Origin: JBGAPI01 sp044221335
GTDB taxonomy: Bacteria > Pseudomonadota > Gammaproteobacteria > Xanthomonadales > Ahniellaceae
Reading direction: 5' to 3'
NCBI GenBank assembly: GCA_044221335.1
Contig: JBGAPI010000071.1
Location: 1-15,005 of the forward strand
Length of the DNA stretch: 15,005 nucleotides
The notes beneath the pieces were generated by a model, which was not told the origin of the DNA, did no database searches, and worked only from the letters and a program-made list of their open reading frames with translations. Of the stretch, positions 1 to 8,110 are shown piece by piece (position 1 is the first letter of the stretch; the number at the start of each line of letters is the position of its first letter). The position numbers were made by a program, and so were the translations under genes.

Positions 1-2921
1 ACGACCGGTCGCGTTGCGGGTCCGGACGTAGTAGCGGCCGGCCGCGAGATCGGCGAACTGGTAGGCGCCGGTGGCGCTGCTGGTCGTGCTGCGGATGAAA
101 TTGCCGACCGCGCCGTAGATCTCGACCGGGACATTGGCCGCAGCCGCGCCATCAGTCACCGTGCCGCTGATCTTCGCGGCCTGGTCGAGGGCGAAGTCAC
201 GACCGCCGGTCGTGGCCGGTTCCGTCACCGTCACCGCATTGCTGTTGACCGGATTGCAGAACGGCTCGCACGGAACGTTGTCGTAGGCCTCGTCCAGATA
301 GCCGAGCTGGTTCGAGGTGGTGAGGTAGTACGTACCGCTCGGCAGACCGTAGATGAAGTAGCCGCCGTTCGGGTCGCTGCGACTCTCGCCGACCTTCTTG
401 CCAGCGGTATTCCAAGCCTCGACCAGCACGGTCTCCAGCGGGGCGGAATCGCTGCCGCGACGCACGGTGCCGGCGATGACGCCCCCCTGGCGCAGCACGA
501 AATTGACGCCGTTCAGATCCGCGCCGGCGATGGTCAACGCGTTGCCGCTGGTCACGCCGCAGGAGAACCACGGGCAGTCGTGGTTGTTGTAAAGGGTGTC
601 GACGTAGCCGAAACCGAGTGGCTGCAGGTTGCGCAGCAGGAAGGTGCCGCCGAAGATCGGGCCGTCCGGAAAGCCGGTGCGCGACATGTAGCGCCCGGCG
701 GTATCGAGCTGACCGAAACCTGCATAGTTGTTGATGTCGGTGTAGAAGCCGATCGATCGGCTGGACAGTCCGGTGGCGTCGAACTGCTTGATCGTCGCGA
801 TCGGCTGGCCGGTCCCGGCGTCGCTGACGCTGCCGCCGATCAGATGCCCGCGCGGGACCGTCTGGTTGACGCCGCTGGTGGTCGCCCCCGCGGTGACGAA
901 CACGGTCGGCAGCACCGACTGATCGCAGCCGCCGCGGGGACAGGGCTGGCCGCCGAACGAGGTGTCGACCCAGCCGACCGAACTGTTGCTTGCGAAGATC
1001 ACCCGGTAAGCACCCGGCGCCAGGCCGGAGGCGCTGTAGGCGCCGTTGGCCTGCAGCTCGATGAAGGTGTACGAGGTCGGCTGCGGCGCGCCGGGCGCCG
1101 GCACCGCGAAGATCTCGACCCGCGTGCGATTCGAGGGCGCCGGGACGCCGGTGGTCCCGTCGGTGATCACACCGCTGATGGTGCCGCCGGGCGCCNNNNN
1201 NNNNNGCCGCGCGCCATCGCGATGTTGATGCCGGTGACCGGGGTCCCGGCCGAGGCAGTGATACCCGGACCCGCGTTGAGGCAGAAGCCGATCTCGGCGG
1301 CCGGACAGATGCTGTTGCCGTAGGCGGTGTCGGTGACGTCGCTGACGCCGTTGAGATAGGCGTAGACGTGCATCACGCCGTCGGGCATTCCCGACAGCGT
1401 GTAGTTGCCGCTGGCATCGGTGACCGCGCGGGAAACCTCGGAGAACGCCGAATTGCCCGCGCCGACGATCGCACCGACCACGGGCGTGCCGCCGGACGCG
1501 CGGGTGATCGTTCCGGAGATGCTGGCACCGCGCGACAGCGCGAGATTGCGGCCGGACAGGGTGCTGCCGCCAGCAACCGCGATGACGCCGCCGGTCGACA
1601 GGATGTGGCAGACCTGCGGATCGGCGCAGCGAGTGTTCGGATAGGCCTCCGACAGGTAGCCGGCAGCGGTGACGTAGAGCCGGTAGTTGCCGGGCCGCAC
1701 CTGGCTGAACACGTAGTTGCCGCTGGCATCGGTGCTGGCGCCGTTGGGATCGCCCGGTGCCGGATCGGACTGGCCGTAGGTGTAGCCGTCTTCCGAGATC
1801 AGGTAGACCAGCGCGCCGGCGATCGGCGTACCGGACGGGTCCTCGGTGACGGTGCCGCTGACCACGGTCTGGCCCGGAGCGGAGATATCGATGGCGCCGG
1901 TGGTGGTGTTGGCGGCGACGGTGACGAGATCGCCCGGTGCGAAGCTGCAGTCGGTATTGAGCGAGCACGGCAGGCTTCCGCCACTGGCGCGGTACAGGGC
2001 CGATTCCAGTCCGGCGTGCGCCGGGACGTTGGCCGGGTCGAGGCCGGCATAGACCCGGTAGCGCCCCGGCGGGGCGCCGTTCAGCGTGTAGACGCCGGAC
2101 GCGTTGGTACTGGCGCCGAGGAAGATGAAGCCGTTCTCGCCCACGGCATTGATGCTGACACCGGCCAGCACGGAGTTGTCGGAGGCTTTGCGCAGCGTGC
2201 CGGTAATCGCGCCCGCTCGGTTCAACGCGAAATTGACGTTGTTGACGGCGGAGTTGTCGGCCGCGGTGACGACGCTGCCGACGTAGCGCGGGCAGTACAG
2301 GCTATCGTCGCAGTCGGGCGCGAAGCCGAAGGCGCGGTTGCGGTAGCCCGGCGCCAGTGCGGCGACGGTGCCCGCATTCAGCGTGCGCACGTGGTACGGA
2401 CCCGCCGGCAGGGTGAGCGTGAACACGCCACTGGCGTTGGTCGCATTGGTGGCGACGACGCCGGCACCGGTCGGAATCGCCTGGGTCGTGAAGTTGCGCG
2501 CCTGCACCGAGATGCCGGCGAGCGGCGTGCCGGTGACCGCGTCGGTCACCGTACCGGTGACGGTGCCTAGCGCCGCGGCCGCCTTGCCGGGTGCTGCGGG
2601 AGCGGACGTGGCGCGAGCGCTGTCGAGCGCCGCCTGCAGCCGCTCGGCGGCGCGTACCAGCCGCTGGACCGCCGCCGGGCCGACGGCGACGCGGCGATCG
2701 TCGCTCAGGGCCGCGAGTCGTTCGATCTGCGCCAACTGCGCTTCCGCTTTCGCAATCTGCTCGGGGCCGGAAGCGCCGGAGAGGCGACGCGCGCCGGACT
2801 CGGCGGCCGCGGCCAATCGCATCGCTTCGCCGTCCCGGACCAGGAGCGGCGGCGCAGCGGCCGCCGCAAGGCCAATCGTCAACAGCAGGGCCGCGAACGC
2901 GGCACGCATCCCCATCGTCAT
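1..2921 (-). CDS. Secreted multi-repeat carboxypeptidase-regulatory-like (transthyretin-fold) protein, partial, interrupted by N gap
   Basis: The start ATG at 2921 has GGAG seven bases upstream and opens a signal peptide (MTMGMRAAFAALLLTIGLAAAAA). Residues about 25-115 are alanine-rich and probably helical. From about 119 come beta-rich units of roughly 110 residues, each beginning with a GTVTGTVTD- or ISGTIT-like strand and containing a G-Y-x-L/V-x-x-x-P-x-G-x-Y-x-V pattern, as in CarboxypepD_reg-like domains. There are 572 residues before the N run at 1196-1205. After it the minus frame with codons at 1-3, 4-6 and so on stays open for 398 residues to the left edge and continues the same repeats (GGTISGVITD, LIGGSVSD, VIAGTVRR, KISGTVTD). 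The 10-N spacer shifts the frame by one, so software would wrongly end the protein near 1167. All 14 visible cysteines form seven close pairs, one per unit. The C-terminus lies outside the window. Surface adhesion or matrix binding is a guess; the architecture is clear, the function is not. Confidence 0.85.
1196..1205. other. Assembly gap (10 Ns)
   Basis: Ten consecutive Ns lie inside the repeat protein. The reading frame on either side is open but differs by one base, so the real missing length must be 2 modulo 3 if the gene is intact (2, 5, 8 or 11 bases, for example). By analogy with other repeat junctions (SRG-ASISG, NRA-GAITG), almost no sequence is missing. Confidence 0.95.
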
Positions 2922-3230
2922 GTCTCGACTCCCATGCGTGTACTGCGGGGTCCGGGCGGAGCGCCCGTCCTTGCGCAACTAAAAAAGAGTAGCAAAGCCG
3001 CCGATACTCCCGCGTGAAACTTGATGAGCGTCCTTTCCCCGGCCGCCGGAGCCGACAGCCGCTGCGGACCCGCAATCGGTGCCAAAGACGACGACGGATC
3101 GCTGTCACCTTCGTGTCGCGCGCGTCGACGTGTTCCCATGCGACAGTCGCCCCCAGACGATCGGCATGCGCGCACTTCCGCCGCCTCGAACTACGGTGCG
3201 CACACCCCCGACATTTCCTCGGAGTCAGCC
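2922..3230. other. Divergent intergenic region
   Basis: About 309 bases separate the divergent starts of the repeat protein (minus) and the DUF6159-type membrane protein (plus). I see an A-run (2981-2986) and a small GGGCG/CGCCC hairpin near 2954-2966. There is a good ribosome binding site for each gene (GGAG before 2921 on the minus strand; GGAG at 3221-3224 on the plus strand). No convincing -35/-10 pair, RNA gene or small ORF was found. Confidence 0.6.
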
Positions 3231-4085
3231 ATGTTCGACCGCCTCTCCCGCAGCTGGACCCTGATGAAAGCCAGCGCCTCGGTTCTGCGCTCCGACAAGG
3301 AACTGCTGATCTTCCCGCTCCTGTCCGCGCTCGCCGCCATCCTCGTCGTCGCGAGCTTCGCGGTGCCGGCCTTCCTGTCCGGCTGGGTGCAACAGCTGCA
3401 AAGTCACGCGCACGAACCCGCGACCCGGATCGTCGCAGGCGTCGTCGTGTTCGGGTTCTACCTCGTGCAGTACGTCGTGATGTTCTACTTCAACGCCGCA
3501 CTGGTCGGTGCGGCGATGATCCGTCTCGAGGGAGGTGACCCGACCGTCGGCGACGGCTTCCGCATCGCCAATTCGAAGTTCGGCGCCATCCTCGGCTACG
3601 CCGCGATCGCCGCCACTGTCGGCATGATCCTCCGGATGATCGAGGAACGCGCCGGCTGGGTCGGCAGCATCGTCGCCGGATTGTTCGGTGCGGCCTGGAC
3701 GGTGCTCACCTATCTCACCGTACCGGTGCTGGTGCACGAGGACGTCGGTCCGATCGAGGCGGTGAAGAAGAGCGCACTGCTACTGAAGAAGACCTGGGGC
3801 GAGAGTGTCATCGGCAACGGCGGCGTCGGACTGGTGTTCGGCCTGCTGATCGCGTTCGTCGTGGTCGTCGGCATTGTCTTGTCCGTGTTCGCCGGCGCGA
3901 AGCTCGGCGGCGCCGCAGCGGCGGTATTCGGCGGCTTGACCGTGGTCGCCGTCATGCTGCTGGCGCTGATCCAGGCCGCGCTCGCGGGCATCTACTCGGC
4001 CGCGCTGTACCGCTACGCCGAGCACGGCAGCGCCGGCGGCGGTTTCGATTCGCAGGCGATGGCGGCGGCGTTCCGCTCGAAGTAG
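3231..4085 (+). CDS. Integral membrane protein, DUF6159-like
   Basis: This is a 284-residue polytopic inner-membrane protein. The start ATG at 3231 has GGAG six bases upstream; the open frame extends further 5', but that part does not look like protein. The N-terminus (MFDRLSRSWTLMKASASVLR, then SDKELLIFPLLSA) is the signature I associate with DUF6159 proteins. Hydrophobic segments lie at about 26-48, 67-97, 116-135, 143-166, 198-221 and 228-258, giving around six helices. A conserved-looking amphipathic stretch (EDVGPIEAVKKSALLLKKTW, about 170-189) lies between helices four and five. No catalytic motif is visible, and the molecular function of the family is unknown to me. The gene stands alone on the plus strand, convergent with holC, with a cluster of REP-like palindromes between them. 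The stop codon is TAG in an AAGTAG context. Confidence 0.85.
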   Translation: MFDRLSRSWTLMKASASVLRSDKELLIFPLLSALAAILVVASFAVPAFLSGWVQQLQSHAHEPATRIVAGVVVFGFYLVQYVVMFYFNAALVGAAMIRLEGGDPTVGDGFRIANSKFGAILGYAAIAATVGMILRMIEERAGWVGSIVAGLFGAAWTVLTYLTVPVLVHEDVGPIEAVKKSALLLKKTWGESVIGNGGVGLVFGLLIAFVVVVGIVLSVFAGAKLGGAAAAVFGGLTVVAVMLLALIQAALAGIYSAALYRYAEHGSAGGGFDSQAMAAAFRSK

Positions 4086-4122
4086 GTCGCGCATCGCTCG
4101 CCATTGCGAGGCGCCACGGCAT

Positions 4123-4143
4123 GGCGGGCATTGCCCGCCCTAC
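4123..4143 (-). repeat. GTAG-headed REP-like palindrome, copy 1
   Basis: On the minus strand this reads GTAGGGCGGGCA, one base, then TGCCCGCC: an 8-bp perfect stem with a one-base (effectively three-base) loop. The same head and stem recur at 9279-9301 and 11044-11064, and in variant form at 11704-11725. It sits between the convergent 3' ends of the DUF6159-type gene and holC. A flanking module, GCCATTGCGAGGCGCC (4100-4115), recurs with one change beside the copy at 11044. Confidence 0.75.
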
Positions 4144-4156
4144 CTTGGCTCTGGCG

Positions 4157-4247
4157 GGAGGGGCGCAAGCACCGATGCTCGTCGCATCGACTCGCGCCTC
4201 GGTCGGGGCTTGCGCCCCTCCTCCATCGCGGCTCGCGCCGCTCCCAC
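4157..4247. repeat. Compound inverted repeat with GTGGGAGCGGC hairpin
   Basis: A perfect 14-bp inverted repeat (GGAGGGGCGCAAGC at 4157-4170, its complement at 4208-4221) encloses 37 bases. These contain a second 6-bp palindrome (CGATGC/GCATCG). Immediately beyond lies a GCGGC/GCCGC hairpin that on the minus strand begins GTGGGAGCGGC (4247-4237). A diverged copy of the whole arrangement lies at 12523-12604, which marks it as a dispersed element and not a private terminator. It may also stop transcription between the convergent genes. Confidence 0.7.
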
Positions 4248-4256
4248 AATCGACCG

Positions 4257-4679
4257 TCACATGTCGAATTTCTTCAGCTCGACCCCGCGCTGCTGATACT
4301 CCCGCCAGCGCGACCGCGAGCCCTCGCGTGCCGCCGGGTCGGCCGGCACGACTTCGAGCACGCGCTGGAACGGCGTCGTCGGGCAGGCGTCGCGCAGGTT
4401 GATCAGCAGCGGCCGGTCGGGCGTGACCTGGTCGGGCGCGACGATCAGCACCGGCGTGTCCGCGTCGTCCTCGTCGCCAGCCCGCTGGTGGGCGACGAAG
4501 GCATCCTCGTCGAAGGACCACAGCTTCTCGTCGAGCACGTCGGCCTCGTCCGCGTCGCGCGCGAGGATCGCGCAGAACTGGCCGCTGTCGAAGGCGCGGC
4601 GTGCCAGCTCGCAGACCAGCAGCAGCGGGTCGTCGCGGAAACGGTCCTTGGCGATGAGATAGAAGTCGGCGCGGGGCAT
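4257..4679 (-). CDS. holC: DNA polymerase III chi subunit
   Basis: This is a 140-residue protein, close to the usual 140-150. HolC forms the chi-psi part of the clamp-loader complex and links the replisome to SSB. The sequence fits the family: the N-terminal ADFYLIAKDRF strand, a helix (LLLVCELARRAF), a Rossmann-like strand (FCAILARD), the EKLWSFDEDAFVAH motif, the acidic DEDDADTPVLI loop, PLLINLRDACP, and a C-terminal Arg/Trp stretch (RSRWREYQQRG) before LKKFDM. The start ATG at 4679 has GAGGA five bases upstream. It is last in the minus-strand block, 25 bases after the PH-like gene. In many gammaproteobacteria holC lies between pepA and valS. Here two genes separate it from pepA, and valS does not follow. 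Confidence 0.93.
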   Translation of the reverse strand: MPRADFYLIAKDRFRDDPLLLVCELARRAFDSGQFCAILARDADEADVLDEKLWSFDEDAFVAHQRAGDEDDADTPVLIVAPDQVTPDRPLLINLRDACPTTPFQRVLEVVPADPAAREGSRSRWREYQQRGVELKKFDM

Positions 4680-4704
4680 GATCGTCCTCGTTGCGGCGGC
4701 AAGC

Positions 4705-5259
4705 CTAGCGGTTATCGCCCAGCAGTTCGCGCAGTGCGCGCTCCGCGGGTCCGACGTCCGTGAGCCCGAGGAAGCCGATCTCGGTCACCTTCGAGCGCCG
4801 CGAACCCCGTTCGATCGTCCGCAGGAACACCAGGTTGCCGCTGCCGTCGGCCGCGGAGTGGCGCTCGAAGCTGCTGATGGCCGAACGCGGAAAGGAAGCG
4901 ATTCGCGTTTCCAACGCTCGTTCGTAGATCACGGCGCGGGCGTCGGTGACGACGTAGAGCGTCCGCTTCGCCATCCACGCCTTGCAGATCGGTGACAACA
5001 CCAGCGAGAGGCCGACCCCGACGAACATCAGCCCCCAGGGGATTCCGAAGGCCTTGAACGACGCCGCCTTCGGGTCGTCGATCAGCAGCACCATCGTTTC
5101 CCAGAATACGGAAAACGCGAAGAACGGAATGCCGACGACGAGGGCGGGCAACTGGCCGCGCGCCATGAGCCATCCATCCGGGCTGCCACGCCAGCGAATC
5201 GCTTCGCCGGCCAGGTCACGTCGAACATCGGCCTCCAGGGCCGCCGGGATCGTCTGCAA
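4705..5259 (-). CDS. Two-helix membrane protein with PH-like domain (hypothetical)
   Basis: This is a 184-residue protein. I take TTG at 5259 as the start, with AGGAG nine bases upstream. The next in-frame Met (5166) would remove the GEAIRWRGSPDGW segment, which resembles the N-terminal 'GE.i.WrG.P' signature of bacterial PH-domain membrane proteins. Hydrophobic segments lie at about 37-60 and 73-94. They are followed by a soluble beta-rich part beginning KRTLYVVTDARAVIYERA (about 99-115) and FPRSAISSFERH, similar to the start of bPH-type domains. No enzyme motif is present. It lies 25 bases upstream of holC and is probably cotranscribed with it. Function unknown; the domain call rests on pattern resemblance only. 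Confidence 0.75.
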   Translation of the reverse strand: MQTIPAALEADVRRDLAGEAIRWRGSPDGWLMARGQLPALVVGIPFFAFSVFWETMVLLIDDPKAASFKAFGIPWGLMFVGVGLSLVLSPICKAWMAKRTLYVVTDARAVIYERALETRIASFPRSAISSFERHSAADGSGNLVFLRTIERGSRRSKVTEIGFLGLTDVGPAERALRELLGDNR

Positions 5260-5441
5260 CGAAGGAAGCTCCTGCTGTCATCGGACCTGTGGAAAGGGGC
5301 CGCGATGATGGGCCAAGGCCGCAGGAAATCAATCGGCGGAAGGGTTCCAGGAGGAGGTGAGCGGCGAGCGAGCGACCAGCGGGGCGGCCACGGCGATCGA
5401 CGGGGCGTTCGTCGCCACCGCGATGCGCTTCAGCCGGCAAC

Positions 5442-5999
5442 TCAGCGCTGGTCCGGCCAGATCACGTCGAGGACGGCATCCGGGAGCAAGCCACCGTCCA
5501 CCTTCGCGTCCCGCCACTCCGGCGCGATGGCCAGCGGATCCTCGCGCGTGGACACCGGCTTGCCGCCGCCCCAGGCCTCGAAGTTGATGCTGAACGCGAA
5601 TGGCCCGCCGTGGACCTCGGGCGGCGGAACCGCTTCGAGCGTCCGGATCAACGCCTGCTTCAGGTCGTCGTCGAGCCTGTTGTCGCCGAGGGCCAGCCAG
5701 ACCTTGGAACGCGGCCCCGGACGCAGCGCGACGACGATCGCCCCGGTCGCCCCCTGGCCACGCTTCGCGCCGGCGAAGCTCGCTTCGGCGCTGGCCCGAA
5801 GGGAGTTGATGTAGTCGGCCAGCGTCTCGACCTCGCCGCCGAAGCGGATGGGAATCATCTCCTCCGGCTGGTACAGGGCCACCGAAGTCATCTTGAACGG
5901 CGGCAGCGCCTGGGCCCCGAGGCTGCCCGGCGCGAGACCGGCCAGCCCGGCCGTCAGCAGGGCGGCGAGGGCCCCGCGCAGCACGCTGCGCCGGTTCAC
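5442..5999 (-). CDS. Small exported protein, possibly Tat substrate (hypothetical)
   Basis: This is a 185-residue protein whose GTG start overlaps the pepA stop codon (GTGA, 5996-5999), so translation is probably coupled to pepA. Residues 1-31 form a signal peptide with a twin arginine (NRRSVLRGALAALL) and a likely cleavage after GAQA. This is Tat-like, though a Sec signal is also possible. The mature part has a strand/helix pattern (VVALRPGPRSKVWLALGD, LDDDLKQALIRTLEAVPPP, PFAFSINFEAWGG) that loosely recalls a TonB C-terminal-type fold, but no TonB box or transmembrane anchor is visible. It has no cysteines and no catalytic motif. I do not recognise the family. The frame is open further upstream inside pepA, but that part is out-of-frame pepA sequence. 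Confidence 0.8.
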   Translation of the reverse strand: MNRRSVLRGALAALLTAGLAGLAPGSLGAQALPPFKMTSVALYQPEEMIPIRFGGEVETLADYINSLRASAEASFAGAKRGQGATGAIVVALRPGPRSKVWLALGDNRLDDDLKQALIRTLEAVPPPEVHGGPFAFSINFEAWGGGKPVSTREDPLAIAPEWRDAKVDGGLLPDAVLDVIWPDQR

Positions 6000-7468
6000 G
6001 CGCGGTCGATCAGCCACTGCGCCAGCAGGTAGACCGGACGGCCGGTCGCCATGCCCTTGCGGCCTTCGTCCCAGGCGGTGCCGGCGATGTCGAGGTGCGC
6101 CCAGCGCTGGCCTTCGGTGTAGCGCGCGAGGAAACAGCCGGCGGTGATGGCGCCACCGTTCTTGCCGCCGACGTTGGCCATGTCGGCGAAGGCGGAGTCG
6201 ATCTGCGGCTGGTAGTCGTCCCACAGCGGCAGGCGCCAGGCGCGGTCGAGCGTGGCCTCGCCGGCGGCGGTGAGTTCGGCGGCGAGATCGTCATGCTTGG
6301 TCATGAGCCCGTGCGCGTGCTTGCCGAGCGCGACCACGCAGGCGCCGGTGAGCGTCGCGGCGTCGACGATCGCCGACGGCTTGTAGCGCTGCACCCAGGT
6401 CAGCGCGTCGCACAGGATCAGGCGGCCCTCGGCGTCGGTGTTGACGACCTCGACGGTCTGTCCGGACATCGTGGTGACGACGTCGCCCGGCCGGTAGGAA
6501 TTGCCATCCGGCATGTTCTCGACCGCCGGCACCACGCAGACCAGATTGATCGGCAGCGCCATCCGCACGGCGGCGAGGAAAGCGCCCATCACCGAGGCGC
6601 CGCCCATCATGTCGTACTTCATCTCCTCCATGCTGGCGGCCGGCTTGATGCTGATGCCGCCGGTGTCGAAGGTGATGCCCTTGCCGACCAGCGCGATCGG
6701 GGCCGCGCCCTCGGCGCCGCCCTTGTATTCCAGCGCGATGAGCTTCGGCGGATTCGCGCTGCCCTGCGCGACGCCGAGCAGCGCGCCCATGCCGAGCTCG
6801 GCCATCGCGTCGCGCTCGAGCACGGTCAGCGTGACCTTGTCCGAGGCGGAGTCGGCGATGGTCTTCGCCTGCGCGGCCATCCACGCCGGATTGCAGCGGT
6901 TCGGAGGGAGATTGCCAAGCTCGCAGGCGAAGTTGACGCCCTCGGCGATCGCCGCGGCGACCGCGATCGCGGGGGCGTCCGCGCCGGCGAGCTGCACCTC
7001 GGTGTAGCCGGCGCCATTGCCCTTCGGCTTCACCGTGGCGGTGTACTTGTAGGCCGCGCGATCGGCGACGAGCGCGTGCTGCCGCGTCGTCCAGGCGCCG
7101 TCCCGTCCCTTCACGGCGACCTCGGTCAGGTAGGACACCAGCCGCGGCGCCGGCAGTGCGCGGGCAGCGCGCATCGCGTCGCCGACGGCCTTGGCGTAGC
7201 GGGGCCCATCGAGGCTCGCCGCCTCGCCGAGCCCGACGACCAGCGCGCGGCTGGCCTTCGGCCCCGCGAGGCCGACCAGCTTGCCGACCTTGCCGGCCTT
7301 GCCCGACAGGTCCCCGGATTCGATCAGGCGCGTGACGAGCCCGCCGGTCGCGCGATCAAGCTCGGCCGCGGCGGCCGTGAGCGACTTGTCCTCGTAGAGA
7401 CCGACGACGACCAGGTCGGCATCGACCTCGTGGGCACGGGCGGTGGTGGCGGCGATCGACAGGGGCAT
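5996..7468 (-). CDS. pepA: Leucyl aminopeptidase (M17), PepA
   Basis: This is a 490-residue cytosolic M17 aminopeptidase that removes N-terminal residues from peptides using two metal ions. By spacing against E. coli PepA the metal ligands are present: K263 and D268 (VGKGITFDTGG), D286 (MKYDMMGG), and D345 and E347 (NTDAEGRL). The catalytic K275 (ISIKP) and R349 are also intact. The N-terminal domain (1 to about 165) is more variable, as usual for the family. The start ATG at 7468 has GGAG seven bases upstream and a TACAAT hexamer (7511-7516) about 45 bases upstream. In E. coli PepA also binds DNA (carAB control, Xer recombination); nothing here tests that. It is followed by an overlapping exported-protein gene. 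Confidence 0.96.
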   Translation of the reverse strand: MPLSIAATTARAHEVDADLVVVGLYEDKSLTAAAAELDRATGGLVTRLIESGDLSGKAGKVGKLVGLAGPKASRALVVGLGEAASLDGPRYAKAVGDAMRAARALPAPRLVSYLTEVAVKGRDGAWTTRQHALVADRAAYKYTATVKPKGNGAGYTEVQLAGADAPAIAVAAAIAEGVNFACELGNLPPNRCNPAWMAAQAKTIADSASDKVTLTVLERDAMAELGMGALLGVAQGSANPPKLIALEYKGGAEGAAPIALVGKGITFDTGGISIKPAASMEEMKYDMMGGASVMGAFLAAVRMALPINLVCVVPAVENMPDGNSYRPGDVVTTMSGQTVEVVNTDAEGRLILCDALTWVQRYKPSAIVDAATLTGACVVALGKHAHGLMTKHDDLAAELTAAGEATLDRAWRLPLWDDYQPQIDSAFADMANVGGKNGGAITAGCFLARYTEGQRWAHLDIAGTAWDEGRKGMATGRPVYLLAQWLIDRA

Positions 7469-7510
7469 CAGGATTCTCCAGCGCGGATGGGGCGTGATGA
7501 AAAGACGGCG

Positions 7511-7516
7511 ATTGTA
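7511..7516 (-). promoter_or_regulatory. Candidate -10 element for pepA
   Basis: On the minus strand the hexamer TACAAT lies 42 bases before the pepA ATG, in the 72-base gap after the upstream membrane-protein gene. It would give a 5' leader of about 36 bases. No good -35 is visible, so this is tentative. It suggests that pepA can be transcribed separately from the fmdB-like gene. Confidence 0.4.
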
Positions 7517-7540
7517 GTCCGCGGCGCTGCCGGCGGCCGA

Positions 7541-8110
7541 TCAGCCGCGGGTGATCGCGAACACGAAGAAGCCGGCGACGATCAGCACCAGGATGGCGAG
7601 CGCGATCCAGTCGCCGGTCGTGCGGCGGAAGCGGACGTGCGGCGTGGCCCGGATCACCTCGGCGTAGTCCGCGGACAGGACCGTCGCGCCCTTCTTCGAC
7701 AGCAGCAGGTAGAGCGCGTAGCCGTTGATCAGCGTACCGATCGGAATCGCCAGCATGCCGAGCGCGGACAGCACGATCGCCGGGATGCGCACCCACGCGC
7801 GCATCGTGCTGAGGCCATAGGCGACCGCTCCCAGTCCGACGGTGAGACCGCCGTAGAGCGCGAGCGCCACCAGGGTCGTGCCGCCGGTGGGGCGATGATC
7901 GAGGGACCCGAAACTGATCGTGAAGAAGGTCACCAGCGCCATTCCGATGGTCGACAGCCAATACAGGCTGCCGATCGAGCGCAGCGCGCGCTCGTGGCGG
8001 ACATGGTCGCGGCGCAACTGCTCGACGTCGGGCGACAGCGCGAGCGGCGCGTCGGCGACAGCGGCCGTGGGCGGCGCGTAGGGGTTCCCCGGCGCGCCCG
8101 GCGTGCTCAC
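7541..8110 (-). CDS. Four-helix membrane protein with NPYAPP N-terminus (hypothetical)
   Basis: This is a 189-residue protein. The GTG start at 8110 overlaps the stop codon of the fmdB-like gene (GTGA), so the two are translationally linked; the frame continues upstream only as fmdB shadow. The N-terminus has the short motif GNPYAPPTAAV, which I have seen before many small bacterial membrane domains. A charged helix follows (DVEQLRRDHVRHERAL, about 28-43). Hydrophobic stretches lie at about 48-67, 79-100, 106-137 and 167-187. Between the last two is a cytosolic-looking loop, YALYLLLSKKGATVLSADYA and onward, ending TPHVRFRRTTGDW. No catalytic residues are evident. Function unknown. Confidence 0.82.
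   Translation of the reverse strand: MSTPGAPGNPYAPPTAAVADAPLALSPDVEQLRRDHVRHERALRSIGSLYWLSTIGMALVTFFTISFGSLDHRPTGGTTLVALALYGGLTVGLGAVAYGLSTMRAWVRIPAIVLSALGMLAIPIGTLINGYALYLLLSKKGATVLSADYAEVIRATPHVRFRRTTGDWIALAILVLIVAGFFVFAITRG

Noticed and set aside
197..571. 124-codon minus-strand frame near the left edge
   Set aside because: It is an Arg-rich shadow of the repeat protein, whose own frame stays open over the whole of 1-1194 and continues the repeat pattern.
2971..3020. A/T-rich stretch before the repeat protein as a riboswitch or sigma-70 promoter
   Set aside because: No recognisable aptamer core, and no -35/-10 pair with acceptable spacing could be found.
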